Part shown: one piece after another, positions 29,023 to 38,807 of the stretch
Position numbering within the stretch: position 1 is the first letter of the stretch
How the letters are laid out: the number at the start of each line of letters is the position of its first letter
Assembly: GCA_013619145.1 (NCBI GenBank)
Contig: JABXKR010000157.1
Span: 1-47,496, forward strand
Source: Psychromonas sp.
Lineage (GTDB): Bacteria; Pseudomonadota; Gammaproteobacteria; Enterobacterales; Psychromonadaceae
Direction: 5' to 3'
DNA length: 47,496 nt
The notes under the pieces: model-generated
The model's database searches: none
Seen by the model: only the letters and a program-made list of their open reading frames with translations
What the model was told of the DNA's origin: nothing
Program-made: the position numbers and the translations under genes

Positions 29023-30072
29023 CTACTGTGTAAATACCACAAAATCATGGCTTAAAACGCTTAATGTTACTTTATCTCCCACTTTAAACTGCATGCAGTC
29101 CCCAAAGTGATTACTCTGTTTTATCCGGTAATCATTGTTCTGATAGCTCACCGTTATTTGCTGGTACGCCCCTAAAAAATCCACCTGTTTAACTGTGCCT
29201 AAACCATTAACAGCCGTTTCTATTGCTATCTGCTCCGGGCGTAATAACAGATTTAACGCTTTACCGGTTTCGAATTCAATAAGCGTATTACTGGTTAATA
29301 AACCAAGATCCGACTGATAACTGTATTTATCCTTTACGCACACTTTCAGGTAGTTACTCTGCCCCATAAAGTCTGCAACATACTTAGATTTAGGGTGGCT
29401 ATACAGGTTTTGTGCACTGCCAATTTGTACTATTTTACCCGCTTGCATCAGGGCTATTTTATCAGCAAAAGCAAACCCCTCCTCTTTTGAATGAGTGACA
29501 AACAGTGCACTCATCGAACGCACCTTGAGCAGCTCTCTAATCTCATGAATTAACTGAAAGCGGACATGATGATCCAAATTAGAAAAAGGCTCATCTAATA
29601 ACATTAAATCGGGCTGATAGGCTAAAGCTCGCGCAATGGCGATACGTTGCTGCTGACCGCCTGACAGTTGATGCGGAAAACGCTGCGCATAATCACAGAG
29701 TCGTACCAGAGCTAAAACATCATCAACGCGTTTTTTCTTCTCCTCTTTTGAATACTGAGATAGTGAGAATGCGACATTATCAAATACATTAAGGTGTGGA
29801 AAAAGCGCATAATCCTGAAAAATCAAACCTACTTTGCGTTTCTCCGGGGCAACATTGACACCATTATCATTAACGGTTTTACCATTAATCTTAACCTCTC
29901 CTGAAAGCTTAGTTTGCAAACCTGCAACCGCTTTTAAAAGTGTTGTTTTACCACAGCCGCTCTCCCCCAATAAACAGATGATCTCATTATTCTCAAGTTC
30001 CAAATCAAGTGACTCAAGCACTTGATTGTCTTGATAAAAACAACTTAATTTATTAACAACTAACGCAGACAT
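29023..30072 (-). CDS. fbpC: Ferric iron ABC transporter, ATP-binding protein
   Basis: The 349-residue ATPase energises iron import with FbpB. Walker A is GESGCGKTTLLK near residues 36-47, the Q-loop is FQDYALFPHLNVFDNVAF, the signature is LSGGQQQRIAIARAL, and Walker B is LMLLDEPFSNLDHHV. A C-terminal TOBE-like domain of about 110 residues includes LLLRPEQIAIE. It starts in a one-base overlap with the fbpB stop. Closest relatives by motif are FbpC/FutC iron and related polyamine/sulfate importers; the partner genes favour iron. Confidence 0.85.
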   Translation of the reverse strand: MSALVVNKLSCFYQDNQVLESLDLELENNEIICLLGESGCGKTTLLKAVAGLQTKLSGEVKINGKTVNDNGVNVAPEKRKVGLIFQDYALFPHLNVFDNVAFSLSQYSKEEKKKRVDDVLALVRLCDYAQRFPHQLSGGQQQRIAIARALAYQPDLMLLDEPFSNLDHHVRFQLIHEIRELLKVRSMSALFVTHSKEEGFAFADKIALMQAGKIVQIGSAQNLYSHPKSKYVADFMGQSNYLKVCVKDKYSYQSDLGLLTSNTLIEFETGKALNLLLRPEQIAIETAVNGLGTVKQVDFLGAYQQITVSYQNNDYRIKQSNHFGDCMQFKVGDKVTLSVLSHDFVVFTQ

Positions 30073-31703
30073 TAAGTGGCGTTCTCCAATAAACGGTTAA
30101 CAATAATAAATGGCAGCAGGCCCATTAATACGATTAATAATGCAGGCAAGGCTGCGAATTCTATCATCTCATCGGAAACAAACTGATAGACATAAGTGGC
30201 TAAGGTTTCAAAATTAAACGGACGTAATAACAGTGCCGTTGGTAACTCTTTCATCGCTTCAATAAAAACTAAAATAGTTGCGCTTAGCATCCCTTTTTTA
30301 ATTAAAGGCAGATTAACACGGCGAATAGTTTGTGCTGCATTTTGCCCAAGGGAGCGAGAGGCTAAATCTAATGAGGGAGAGACCTGCGCTAAACTGCTAT
30401 CAATACTGCCGACAGCAATCGCGCTAAAACGCACTAAGTAAGCAATCACTAAAATAAATAATGTACCTGAAAAGAGCAGGCCTACACGTGAAAAACCGAA
30501 CTCGACAAGTAACTGATTTAGCAACAGATCAATATTGGTAAAGGGGATAAGCACAGCAATCGCCACTACAGTACCCGGAACTGCATAACCTAATGATGAT
30601 AAACGTATACAGCTTTTAGCCAGGATTCCCGGAGATAGACGTTGATAAAAATTAACAATTAAAGCAATCACTAGCGCTAAACCAGCAACAATAATTGCCA
30701 GCCAAAAACTATTTAGCGTGTACTGCCATAATCTTGCATTTAACGATTCACTAAAATAACTCAGCGCATAATAAAAAAGCGTAAGCAGAGGCAGGATAAA
30801 AGCGCCAATAAGTAGCGACCAGGAAAAGAGCAGTGCGCCCCACTTTTTCCAGCCCCGTAAAACAAAACGCAGCTCGGTATGCGTTGCCCCGCTGCGCTGA
30901 TAAATTTTCTGTTTACGGCGACTATAATTTTCCAGCGTGATTAAAACCACTAAAGCTAATAGCATCAAGGATGAAATTTTAGCTGCCGTCGTTAAACTGC
31001 CAAGCTCTAACCAGGTATCGTAAACAGCTGTGGTTAATGTGCTCACCGCAAAATAATTAACGGTTGCAAAATCACCTAAACTTTCCATGGCAATCAAAGA
31101 TAATCCAACGGCAATAGCAGATCGGGAAAGCGGCAGCGAGACGCGGAAAAATGCAGCTAACGGCGATAAACCTAAGCTTCTAGCAGCTTGAAAAAGCGCG
31201 CCAGATTGCCCTAAAAAAGCGCTACGTAATAACAGGTAAAGGTAAGGATAGAGTGTCAGACTGAGGATTAAAATCGCTCCCAAAAGGCTGCGAATATCAG
31301 GAAAATAATAATCGGAGATCTGTTGCCAGCCCATTAAACTGCGTAAAAATTGCTGCACAGGCCCACTAAAATCAAGCAAGTCAGTATAAACAATGGCCAC
31401 AATATAGGGGGGAAGCGCCAGAGGAAGCATTAATGCCCACTGCAAAATTGTACGGCTGGGGAACTCACAACATGCAACAAACCAAGCTACGGGCAGCGCA
31501 AAAATAAAACTTAAACTCACCACGCCCAAAATTAAAAACAGGGTATTTAAGCTGTAAGTCAATAAAACAGTATCAATCAGATGCTGGAAAGTGCCACTAT
31601 TATCAATGCTAAAGGCATTAAAAATCAGTGCAATAATTGGTAAAATCAAAAGTAAAGTTACTGCCCAAGGCAGTAACTTGTAGAAATTAAAATTAGAGAT
31701 CAA
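30072..31703 (-). CDS. fbpB: Ferric iron ABC transporter, permease
   Basis: The 543-residue inner-membrane permease is a fusion of two binding-protein-dependent transport domains with about twelve membrane helices. An EAA-loop-like motif occurs in each half: ARSLGLSPLAAFFRVSLPLSR near residue 180 and SRSLGQNAAQTIRRVNLPLIK near residue 450. These dock on the FbpC ATPase. Length fits FbpB/FutB. The 5' end overlaps fbpA by 11 bases, so the three genes form one translationally coupled operon. Confidence 0.88.
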   Translation of the reverse strand: MISNFNFYKLLPWAVTLLLILPIIALIFNAFSIDNSGTFQHLIDTVLLTYSLNTLFLILGVVSLSFIFALPVAWFVACCEFPSRTILQWALMLPLALPPYIVAIVYTDLLDFSGPVQQFLRSLMGWQQISDYYFPDIRSLLGAILILSLTLYPYLYLLLRSAFLGQSGALFQAARSLGLSPLAAFFRVSLPLSRSAIAVGLSLIAMESLGDFATVNYFAVSTLTTAVYDTWLELGSLTTAAKISSLMLLALVVLITLENYSRRKQKIYQRSGATHTELRFVLRGWKKWGALLFSWSLLIGAFILPLLTLFYYALSYFSESLNARLWQYTLNSFWLAIIVAGLALVIALIVNFYQRLSPGILAKSCIRLSSLGYAVPGTVVAIAVLIPFTNIDLLLNQLLVEFGFSRVGLLFSGTLFILVIAYLVRFSAIAVGSIDSSLAQVSPSLDLASRSLGQNAAQTIRRVNLPLIKKGMLSATILVFIEAMKELPTALLLRPFNFETLATYVYQFVSDEMIEFAALPALLIVLMGLLPFIIVNRLLENAT

Positions 31704-32709
31704 ACTTCACTTCATCCAATAATTTAATGGCAGCTTTATGTTGTTTGGCAATCTCAGCAAGTGGCAGTTGGTCTGCTTTAAAATCCCCCCAAGATGCAAC
31801 CAATTTTGAAGCTGGCACACTCTCTTTTACAGGGTACTCATAATTGACTTCTGCGTAGATCTGTTGCGCTAAATCATCTGATAAAAATTCCATTAGCTTG
31901 ATTGCATTGCTTTTGTTAGGTGCGTATTTAGCCAAGACTACACCACTAACATTAACATGCGCGCCGGTTGTTTTTTGATTTGGGAAATTAATATTTACCG
32001 CCTGCGCCCAAGGCACTTGCTTCGGATCTGCTAGCATCTTGCCTAAATAATAGTTATTACCTAATGCGTAATCACATAGACCGTCTTTAACCGCTTTGAC
32101 TTGCGCGCGATCATTACCTTGTGGTTTGCGTGCAAGATTAGCTTTAAGCCCTTCTAACCACACTTTTGCACTGGCTTCACCTTGATGTGCAATAACCGAG
32201 GCGACAAGTGATACATTGTAAGGATGTTTCCCGGAACGTGTACAAATTTTACCTTTAAATTCAGGGCTCGCTAAATCCTGATAGGTGATATTAGCGGGAC
32301 CGACACGCTCTGAAGATGAGTAAATATTACGTACGCGGGTAGTTAATGCAAACCAGTGTTGCTTTGGATCGCGATACTGGCTGGGAATATTTGCAGTTAA
32401 AACTTTACTATCAACCGCTTGTGTTAAATTCAGGTTGTTCAGTTTCATTAAACGGCTGATATCTGTTGTTAATACCAGATCAGCTGGGGAAAGTTCACCT
32501 TCACGTTTTACCCGTTCAATCAGCCCTTTTTTTGCAAATAAGATATTTACTTTAATCCCGGTTTGTTTTGTGAACTCCTGCATAATTGGTTCAATCAAAA
32601 AAGGTTGGCGAAATGAATAAACATTAACTTCATCAGCAAGCGAAGCAAATGTGATTAAACTTAATGTCGCCAATACAATGGCAGAGGTACATATTTTTTT
32701 TATCAGCAT
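31693..32709 (-). CDS. fbpA: Periplasmic ferric iron-binding protein
   Basis: The 338-residue extracellular solute-binding protein of the FbpA/FutA family starts with a signal peptide ending near TFASLADE (about residue 25). The mature start EVNVYSFRQPFLIEPIMQEFT is typical. The paired tyrosines in DYALGNNYYLGKM near residue 220 match the iron-ligating Tyr-Tyr pair of FbpA. It is the first gene of the fbpABC operon and lies downstream of Fur-box-like sequences, which supports iron as substrate. The substrate remains inferred from family and context. Confidence 0.88.
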   Translation of the reverse strand: MLIKKICTSAIVLATLSLITFASLADEVNVYSFRQPFLIEPIMQEFTKQTGIKVNILFAKKGLIERVKREGELSPADLVLTTDISRLMKLNNLNLTQAVDSKVLTANIPSQYRDPKQHWFALTTRVRNIYSSSERVGPANITYQDLASPEFKGKICTRSGKHPYNVSLVASVIAHQGEASAKVWLEGLKANLARKPQGNDRAQVKAVKDGLCDYALGNNYYLGKMLADPKQVPWAQAVNINFPNQKTTGAHVNVSGVVLAKYAPNKSNAIKLMEFLSDDLAQQIYAEVNYEYPVKESVPASKLVASWGDFKADQLPLAEIAKQHKAAIKLLDEVKFDL

Positions 32710-32751
32710 CTTCTTTCCAAATAATAATAGTTATCAATTACCATTAATAGT

Positions 32752-32770
32752 AATGATAATAGCTATCATT
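32752..32770 (-). promoter_or_regulatory. Fur-box-like operator before fbpA
   Basis: AATGATAATAGCTATCATT is a near-perfect dyad matching the 7-1-7 Fur consensus TGATAAT-N-ATTATCA at most positions. It lies 43-61 bp upstream of the fbpA start, a usual position for a promoter-covering Fur site. It predicts repression of fbpABC when iron is plentiful. Confidence 0.75.
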
Positions 32771-32811
32771 TGCAATAGTTGTTATTAATATCTTTTTTTT
32801 AAACAATCAAA

Positions 32812-32828
32812 CTTGATAATTATCAATT
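32812..32828. promoter_or_regulatory. Second Fur-like palindrome in the fbpA-murQ gap
   Basis: TTGATAATTATCAA forms a perfect 14-bp palindrome with Fur-type half-sites, about 70 bp before murQ and 100 bp before fbpA. It could extend Fur binding over the divergent promoters or act on murQ. It is weaker evidence than the first site because AT-rich palindromes arise easily. Confidence 0.5.
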
Positions 32829-32895
32829 TATACAATCACTTTCACAGCGTTCTGCGTTACCATAAAGGCTTTAAAATTTCTAATGGATAGATTAA

Positions 32896-33798
32896 ATGAA
32901 GATTGATTTAAGTAAACTCGTAACAGAAAGCCGCAACCAGGCCAGTGAACAGATTGATACTTTATCAACATTAGAGATCTTAAAAGTGATCAATAACGAA
33001 GATAAAAAAGTCGCACTTGCTGTGCAGCAGACTATTCCAGAAATAACACAAGTCGTTGATACTGTTGTAAATGCTTTTCAATCTGGGGGGCGTTTGATTT
33101 ATAGTGGCGCAGGAACATCTGGTCGATTAGGCATTTTAGATGCCAGTGAGTGTCCTCCTACGTTCGGCGCTAATCCTGATCTTGTGGTTGGTTTAATTGC
33201 AGGCGGTCATCAGGCCATTTTACAAGCGGTAGAAAATGCAGAAGACAATCGTGAACTGGGTGCAAGCGATCTTAAGCAGATCAATTTTAACGCTCAAGAT
33301 GTGCTGGTCGGCATCGCCGCAAGCGGCCGTACGCCTTATGTATTAGGGGCAATGGAATACGCATTATCAGCAGGTGCAACCGTTGTTTCACTTAGCTGTA
33401 ATCAACAAAGTCCAATGAGTGAATTAGCACAAATTAGTATTACGCCGATAGTGGGGCCGGAAGTAGTAACGGGCTCTTCGCGTATGAAAGCAGGTACAGC
33501 ACAAAAGCTGATACTAAACATGATCACAACAGCGGCGATGATCCGCTCTGGTAAAGTGTTCAGTAATTTAATGGTGGATGTTCAAGCAAGCAATGCCAAA
33601 TTGCTACAGCGTCAAAAAAATATCGTTATGGAAGCGACTGGCTGCAGCAAACAACAAGCAATACAAGCGCTAGAACAATCGGCTAACCACTGTAAAACAG
33701 CTATTTTAATGATACTTAGCGGTTTAGATGCACAAACTGCTCAGCAAAAACTCAGCAAACATAATGGCTTTATTCGCCATGCCTTAGCTGATAAGTAG
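32896..33798 (+). CDS. murQ: N-acetylmuramic acid 6-phosphate etherase
   Basis: The 300-residue SIS-domain lyase cleaves the lactyl ether of MurNAc-6-P to give GlcNAc-6-P during peptidoglycan recycling. The family block [27 protein letters not shown] carries the catalytic glutamate region near residue 85. [14 protein letters not shown] provides the second acidic residue near 115, and [20 protein letters not shown] is conserved. Length matches E. coli MurQ (298). No murP or anmK lies beside it, so it stands alone here. It converges with flrC. Confidence 0.93.
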   Translation: MKIDLSKLVTESRNQASEQIDTLSTLEILKVINNEDKKVALAVQQTIPEITQVVDTVVNAFQSGGRLIYSGAGTSGRLGILDASECPPTFGANPDLVVGLIAGGHQAILQAVENAEDNRELGASDLKQINFNAQDVLVGIAASGRTPYVLGAMEYALSAGATVVSLSCNQQSPMSELAQISITPIVGPEVVTGSSRMKAGTAQKLILNMITTAAMIRSGKVFSNLMVDVQASNAKLLQRQKNIVMEATGCSKQQAIQALEQSANHCKTAILMILSGLDAQTAQQKLSKHNGFIRHALADK

Positions 33799-33840
33799 CC
33801 AAGCGGCCTAAAGAGAGTTATTCAAGCCGTTTGATATACA

Positions 33841-35250
33841 CTACACTGGCAGTGCAATACCCTGATCTTTCATTCGTGCGATTTTATAACGTAAGGTGCG
33901 CGGGCTAATACCTAACAGCTCAGCGACATCTTTACGTTTACCCTGGCAAGTATGCAGTGCATCTAAAATTATTTTTTGCTCTTGCTCTTTTAAACCCTGC
34001 CCTAATGCTGCCACTTCATCAGCAACAATTTCATTGTCAATATGTTGAGCATTATTGTTTAGCACAAGGTCATCATCAGCGATAACTTCGCTTGGTTTTT
34101 GTTGATCACAAATATGTTCAAACTGCATATCTTCTAAAATAAGCGATGATTGATCAACCGTTTCTCCATCAGATAAAATTAACGCACGCTGCATAACATT
34201 ATCAAGTTCACGTACATTACCCGGCCAAGGGTAAGCTAATAACATCGCTTTTGCGGCTTGTGTTAACACGGGAATGGCTTGAGACTGATCAACAGCATGG
34301 CGCATTAGCAGATGCTCCGCTAGCGGTAATATATCTCCTGTACGTTTTGCTAATGGCAGCCATTGCAATGGAAATACATTCAAGCGGTAATAAAGATCCT
34401 CACGGAAGCTTCCTTCTGCAACTGCTTTTTTAAGGTCACGGTTACTCGTTGCTATCACACGAATATTTAATTTAATGGTTTTACGTGCACCAAGGCGCTC
34501 TACTTCGCGCTCTTGTAATACTCGTAATAATTTAACTTGTAACTCCAGAGGCATTTCAGTGATTTCATCAAGTAAAATAGTGCCGTTTTGCGCTTGTTCA
34601 AATTTACCGGGGCAAGCTTGCACCGCGCCGGTAAATGCACCTTTCTCATAACCAAACAGAGTGGATTCAAGCATGGTTTCAGGAATTGCCGCACAGTTAA
34701 TCGCCACAAAAGCTTGCTCGCAGCGAGACGATTTATCGTGCAAGTAACGCGATAAAACCTCTTTACCTGATCCACTTGGACCGGTAATCATTACGGAAGC
34801 ATCGCTTGCCGCTACTTTTTCTGCCATTTTAAACAGTTTTTCAGTGCTGTTATCGCCGTAAATCGGAGTGCGTGATTCAACCTTATGAACAGGTGCATAG
34901 CGACTCACTTGATTTAACAAAACCTCAGGCGAAAATGGTTTGGCCAGATAATCAATTGCGCCATCACGCATCGCATTTACCGCATCATCAATGGTTGCAT
35001 AAGCGGTCATTAATAAAACCGGTAAAGTTGGGTATTTATCTTTAATATTCTGTAACAGGGTCAAACCCGACATGCCGCCCATTTGAATATCACTGATCAC
35101 CAGATCAAACTTCTGTTTGTTTAAAGCGACCAAAGCCGCCTCTCCGCTATCCACTTCCGAGCAGTTATAACCAGCAAGTAGTAAGGTATCAATCAAGGCT
35201 TCTCTTAAACCCGCATCATCTTCAACAACTAATAATTTACCCTGTGACAT
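33841..35250 (-). CDS. flrC: Sigma54-dependent flagellar response regulator FlrC
   Basis: The 469-residue activator has an N-terminal receiver domain with phospho-acceptor Asp54 (DLVISDIQM). An AAA+ domain follows, with Walker A GPSGSGKEVL, the sigma54-contacting loop GAFTGA (in [12 protein letters not shown]), and GTILLDEITEMPLELQ. The C-terminal Fis-type HTH is RKDVAELLGISPRTLRYKI. It switches on middle/late flagellar genes after phosphorylation by FlrB. Its start follows flrB by one base (TAATATG), with the GGAGG site inside the flrB end. The Vibrio flrABC order supports the name. Confidence 0.93.
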   Translation of the reverse strand: MSQGKLLVVEDDAGLREALIDTLLLAGYNCSEVDSGEAALVALNKQKFDLVISDIQMGGMSGLTLLQNIKDKYPTLPVLLMTAYATIDDAVNAMRDGAIDYLAKPFSPEVLLNQVSRYAPVHKVESRTPIYGDNSTEKLFKMAEKVAASDASVMITGPSGSGKEVLSRYLHDKSSRCEQAFVAINCAAIPETMLESTLFGYEKGAFTGAVQACPGKFEQAQNGTILLDEITEMPLELQVKLLRVLQEREVERLGARKTIKLNIRVIATSNRDLKKAVAEGSFREDLYYRLNVFPLQWLPLAKRTGDILPLAEHLLMRHAVDQSQAIPVLTQAAKAMLLAYPWPGNVRELDNVMQRALILSDGETVDQSSLILEDMQFEHICDQQKPSEVIADDDLVLNNNAQHIDNEIVADEVAALGQGLKEQEQKIILDALHTCQGKRKDVAELLGISPRTLRYKIARMKDQGIALPV

Positions 35251-35251
35251 A

Positions 35252-36364
35252 TTAGCCTCCTACCACTTGATTAAACTGCATATTATGTAACTGATGGCGG
35301 TATTCACCGACTCGATGTAACGGTAATACCAAGGTAAAGCAGCTGCCTTTGCCAAATTCTGATTTCACCTCAACGCTGCCTTTATGCGCCTGCGCAATAG
35401 ATTGCACAACAGCCAGCCCTAATCCCGTACCTTGTGATTTGGTGGTATAAAACGCTTCCATTACTTTAGCAATATGCCCTTTTTCGATACCCGGGCCATT
35501 GTCCATTACTGAAATTTCCACTAAGTTTTCATCTCTGCGCGCGGTTGTTATATAAAGCTGAGCCCCTTTGCCAGTGGCCTCAATTGCGTTGGAAATAAGA
35601 TTGGTCATTGCACTTGCCAGTGCATTTTTATTAGCCATAATAAGCAGATCGGGATCAGGCAGACGACATTGCAGATGTCCTTCAACCTGTAAAATCATGC
35701 TTTCACTTGCATCCTGCACCTCTTCAAGCAAGCCCACTAATGAAACCTCTTCAACAATTTTTTGATCACCGCTGCGTGCAAATAACAACATATCATTTAC
35801 TTGCGTTTCTAAATCATTCAAGCGATTCATTAATTTACCCTGAAAACGCGAACGAGAGCTTTCAGTCAGAGTTTTATTCGCAAGGTTTGCACCATATAAC
35901 ATAGCAGCTGAAAGTGGCGTTCTAATTTGATGAGCAAGAGAAGCAACCATTTTACCCAGTGAAGAGAGACGTTTTAATTTTGCAACATGCTCCTGCAGTT
36001 CACGGGTATCGGTCAAATCTGTTAATAAGATAAGTTGCCCTGGCTGGCCTTCAAGCGATGAGATAGAAAGTTGAATACGGCGACCATTTTTTAGAGAAAT
36101 TTCATGACCATCATCATTTTTAGGCGCAAATGAACGGTTAATGATATCACTCCATAACTGCCCTTTTAACGGCTCACCTAATAATGAAATTGCAACTCGG
36201 TTGACCTGTTCAACAACACCATTACCATCAATCACAATTAAACCAGATGGCAACTCACTATAAAGCTGCTCCATATAATTTGCTTGCGCACGCAACTGCT
36301 TAAGCTCGCCAGAAAAACTTTCCTGCTCCAGTGCCTTTGCTTGTTGATTGATTGTATTCATCAC
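35252..36364 (-). CDS. flrB: Flagellar sensor histidine kinase FlrB
   Basis: The 370-residue cytoplasmic kinase has no membrane helices. A PAS-like segment (about residues 38-120) precedes the phospho-accepting H-box SLAHQIRTPLS, with His145. The N-box is NLISNAIEATG, G1 is VMDNGPGIE, and G2 is GTGLGLAVVQS. It phosphorylates FlrC. Its mRNA starts at a sigma54 promoter about 40 bp upstream. A second ATG three bases downstream is an alternative start. Confidence 0.92.
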   Translation of the reverse strand: MMNTINQQAKALEQESFSGELKQLRAQANYMEQLYSELPSGLIVIDGNGVVEQVNRVAISLLGEPLKGQLWSDIINRSFAPKNDDGHEISLKNGRRIQLSISSLEGQPGQLILLTDLTDTRELQEHVAKLKRLSSLGKMVASLAHQIRTPLSAAMLYGANLANKTLTESSRSRFQGKLMNRLNDLETQVNDMLLFARSGDQKIVEEVSLVGLLEEVQDASESMILQVEGHLQCRLPDPDLLIMANKNALASAMTNLISNAIEATGKGAQLYITTARRDENLVEISVMDNGPGIEKGHIAKVMEAFYTTKSQGTGLGLAVVQSIAQAHKGSVEVKSEFGKGSCFTLVLPLHRVGEYRHQLHNMQFNQVVGG

Positions 36365-36370
36365 ATAACC

Positions 36371-36406
36371 CTGCTTTATAGTTTGCTCTTACACGCTATA
36401 AAGCAG
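36371..36406. promoter_or_regulatory. 11-bp perfect dyad overlapping the flrB sigma54 promoter
   Basis: CTGCTTTATAG (36371-36381) and CTATAAAGCAG (36396-36406) are perfect inverted repeats with a 14-base spacer. One arm overlaps the -12 element; the other lies in the 5' leader, just before the flrB ATG. It could be a repressor operator or a leader hairpin that includes the transcription start. Confidence 0.65.
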
Positions 36407-36420
36407 TTTTTATGCCAACA
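36401..36420 (-). promoter_or_regulatory. Sigma54 promoter of flrBC
   Basis: Minus strand TTGGCATAAAAACTGCTT contains the GG and GC elements exactly 10 bases apart, with TGGCA and CTGCT close to the TGGCAC-N5-TTGC consensus. Transcription would start near 36391, about 27 bp before the flrB start. This fits activation by FlrA, encoded just upstream. Confidence 0.8.
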
Positions 36421-36486
36421 CTTAAAAGTAATTAAATTACAATAACTTAAAACCATTCAGCCATAAATATGACACTGTTTTTTGAG

Positions 36487-36521
36487 AAAAAAAAAGCCCG
36501 AGACAAACACTGTCACGGGCT
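36487..36521 (-). terminator. Rho-independent terminator of flrA
   Basis: Minus strand AGCCCG-x-GACA and TGTC-x-CGGGCT form a long interrupted stem with a five-base loop followed by eight or more T residues. It separates flrA from flrBC, so flrA is its own transcription unit. Confidence 0.9.
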
Positions 36522-36546
36522 ATTTAATCACTGGCCAAAAGAGCAT

Positions 36547-37998
36547 TTAGCCATCTTTATTAAGACCGTATTTCTTCATTTTTTCAACCAGAGTAGTGCG
36601 TCGCATTGATAACAGTTCCGCCGCATGAGAAACAACTCCATCTTGACTTTCTAATGCTTGGCGAATCATCTCAATCTCAAACTCTGTGAGTTTACTCTTA
36701 AGGTTCATTCCCTCTGCAGGAAGGTGCCCTAAAAAGCCTAGCGACTCATCAAACGATTCAGATTCATCAGAAACCACTGGAGCATCACCAAACATACCAC
36801 ACAGTGCATCTCGCTCAGCTAACGCTTCTTCCTCTGGGCTATATTGAATCTGCTCAACAAAATCACCTTGTGCGTCAATATGACGGTATTTGATAGGTAA
36901 ATCACCAAGATCGATAATCTTATTGGCATGTAAAATAAGTAACCTTTCTAATAAGTTAGATAATTCTCGTACATTACCCGGCCAATCATGTTTCATTAAT
37001 GAATCAAGTGCGCGCTGTGTGAAACGTAATGTCGCTTTATGATCCCCCTCTAAGCGCGATAAAAGCTCTTGTAATAACAGCGGGATATCTTCCTGACGAT
37101 CACGAAGCGCAGGTTTTTCAATTGGGAATACATTTAAACGGTAATAAAGATCTTCGCGAAATTTACCTTCCGTAATCAATGCTTCGAGATCTCTATGGGT
37201 GGCAGCAACAACGCGCACATCGGCCTGTAAAGATTTTGTTCCACCTACACGTTCAAAAGTACGCTCTTGTAAAACACGCAACAGCTTTACCTGCATCGGC
37301 ATCGGCATATCACCAATTTCATCTAAAAACAGCGTGCCACCAGCTGCTAATTCAAAACGTCCTTTACGTGCAGAAAAAGCCCCTGTAAAAGCACCTTTTT
37401 CATGACCAAACAACTCACTTTCAAGTAATTCAGCAGGAATTGCACCACAGTTAATAGGTACAAATGGCCCTTTTTTACGGTTTGATATTTCGTGAATAGC
37501 ACGCGCAACCACTTCTTTACCGGTTCCCGATTCTCCAAGAATAAGTACATTAGCTTTACTATCTGAAACTTGCTCAACTAAATAGCGAATCTCTTGAATA
37601 CGTAAACCACGACCAACTAAAGATGACATTAGATATTTATTGGCTTTTTGCAGTTTTTTATCTGGATTATGAAATGACTGGCAGTAATGTAATAACTGCG
37701 TTAATTCAGCATAAACAATGGGCAAACTTAACACGCCAAGATGGTTTCTTTCTGTACTGGTGACTTGTCCTGATAATGTTAAAAAAGGCGTATTAGAAAA
37801 GTCCTTAAAAAGATCTTCAGAGGAAGCTATTGCCCCACCCAAAATAATACATAACGGGTTGTGCTCATTAACTTTATTTAATAAATCCACACTCGCGACA
37901 GCTTCACATGTTTCACCAATAAAATGTAAAACGGTTGCTAATGTATCGTATTGTTCTTGGCTAGTATCAACCAGGTAAATTGGAGATCGAGATTCCAT
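36547..37998 (-). CDS. flrA: Master flagellar regulator FlrA (sigma54 activator, FleQ family)
   Basis: The 483-residue protein has an N-terminal FleQ-type domain (about 1-120) resembling a receiver but with no clear phospho-acceptor aspartate. The AAA+ domain has Walker [22 protein letters not shown] in [15 protein letters not shown], Walker [13 protein letters not shown], and the arginine region [15 protein letters not shown]-terminal Fis-type HTH ([19 protein letters not shown]) follows. It starts the flagellar cascade with sigma54, and in this family activity can be lowered by c-di-GMP and FlhG. It is divergent from fliS. Confidence 0.93.
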   Translation of the reverse strand: MESRSPIYLVDTSQEQYDTLATVLHFIGETCEAVASVDLLNKVNEHNPLCIILGGAIASSEDLFKDFSNTPFLTLSGQVTSTERNHLGVLSLPIVYAELTQLLHYCQSFHNPDKKLQKANKYLMSSLVGRGLRIQEIRYLVEQVSDSKANVLILGESGTGKEVVARAIHEISNRKKGPFVPINCGAIPAELLESELFGHEKGAFTGAFSARKGRFELAAGGTLFLDEIGDMPMPMQVKLLRVLQERTFERVGGTKSLQADVRVVAATHRDLEALITEGKFREDLYYRLNVFPIEKPALRDRQEDIPLLLQELLSRLEGDHKATLRFTQRALDSLMKHDWPGNVRELSNLLERLLILHANKIIDLGDLPIKYRHIDAQGDFVEQIQYSPEEEALAERDALCGMFGDAPVVSDESESFDESLGFLGHLPAEGMNLKSKLTEFEIEMIRQALESQDGVVSHAAELLSMRRTTLVEKMKKYGLNKDG

Positions 37999-38115
37999 AT
38001 AAATTCACTTATAAAATTAAACTCGGCCAAGTTTATAATATTTTTCACAAATGAAAAACGATAAAAGTCAAAAACATGACGATGACCATATTCTGACAGC
38101 GAAGAGGACACCGAG

Positions 38116-38134
38116 TTGTTCAAATAATGAACAA
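38116..38134. promoter_or_regulatory. Dyad in the flrA-fliS intergenic region
   Basis: TTGTTCA and TGAACAA are perfect 7-bp inverted repeats around AATAA. The dyad lies about 30 bp upstream of the fliS sigma54 -24 element and 118 bp upstream of the flrA start. It may be an activator-binding site for FlrA or another regulator. The remainder of the 329-bp gap is AT-rich with no gene. Confidence 0.5.
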
Positions 38135-38162
38135 TCATTAAGCGATGACTGATCTATAATTG

Positions 38163-38180
38163 TTGGTATATATATTGCTT
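38163..38180 (+). promoter_or_regulatory. Sigma54 promoter of fliS
   Basis: TTGGTATATATATTGCTT has GG (38165-38166) and GC (38177-38178) exactly 10 bases apart, with a perfect TTGC -12 element and a TGGTA -24 element. Transcription would start near 38190, about 140 bp before the fliS start. It is consistent with FlrA or FlrC control. Confidence 0.7.
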
Positions 38181-38327
38181 TGTTGGTATATCACTAATGA
38201 AATTTACTTTAAAATTAATAAAGCGTCAAAAGACACATAGTTATTCTAAAAAAGATGCATTTATTAATACCAGATGTAAACTGATAAAGTTAACCTAAAA
38301 GTTAGTCAGTAAGGAAATAATCATATT

Positions 38328-38723
38328 ATGCGCGGTTCTATCAAAAAATATCAAAATACAAGCATGGCACACGTTGAACAAGCGGATCCACACACCCTGA
38401 TCTCACTTGTTATGCAACATATAATGGGTAATTTAGCAGCAGCAAAAGGGGCTATTGAGCGCAAAGAGATCGAAAACAAAAACAAAATGCTTAGCAAAGT
38501 AATTGGTTTGATTGGCGAGCTACAAAACAGCTTAGATATGGAACAAGGTGGCGAAATATCTGCAAACCTTTATAACCTCTACGCTTATATGATAAGCCAG
38601 GTAACCCAGGCCAATATCAAAAATGATATCGAGCCATTAACAGAAGTTATCAGCCTAATTGCAGAAATAAAATCAGGCTGGGATGCAATTCCGCATGATG
38701 TGCGTCAGCAGTACAAAAAATAG
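38328..38723 (+). CDS. fliS: Flagellin export chaperone FliS
   Basis: The 131-residue, mostly helical chaperone binds the C-terminal helices of flagellin and prevents polymerisation before export. The family features are the N-terminal xxYQNTSMAHVEQADPHTLI, the LMxxxxxLxxAKGAIE-like helix, NKMLSKVIGLIGELQNSLDMEQGGEISANLYNLYAYM, and a final helix with SGWDAI. Length is typical. It lies on the plus strand, opposite to flagellin, fliD and the regulators, although in Vibrio it is co-directional with them. It is followed by a fliT-like gene. Confidence 0.92.
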   Translation: MRGSIKKYQNTSMAHVEQADPHTLISLVMQHIMGNLAAAKGAIERKEIENKNKMLSKVIGLIGELQNSLDMEQGGEISANLYNLYAYMISQVTQANIKNDIEPLTEVISLIAEIKSGWDAIPHDVRQQYKK

Positions 38724-38807
38724 TACAAACGAGAGAAACGCTTCCTCTATAGCTGAAACGAACCTGACCAGGTTAGTATAATCTTCTCCAATATATTCAC
38801 CGATAAG

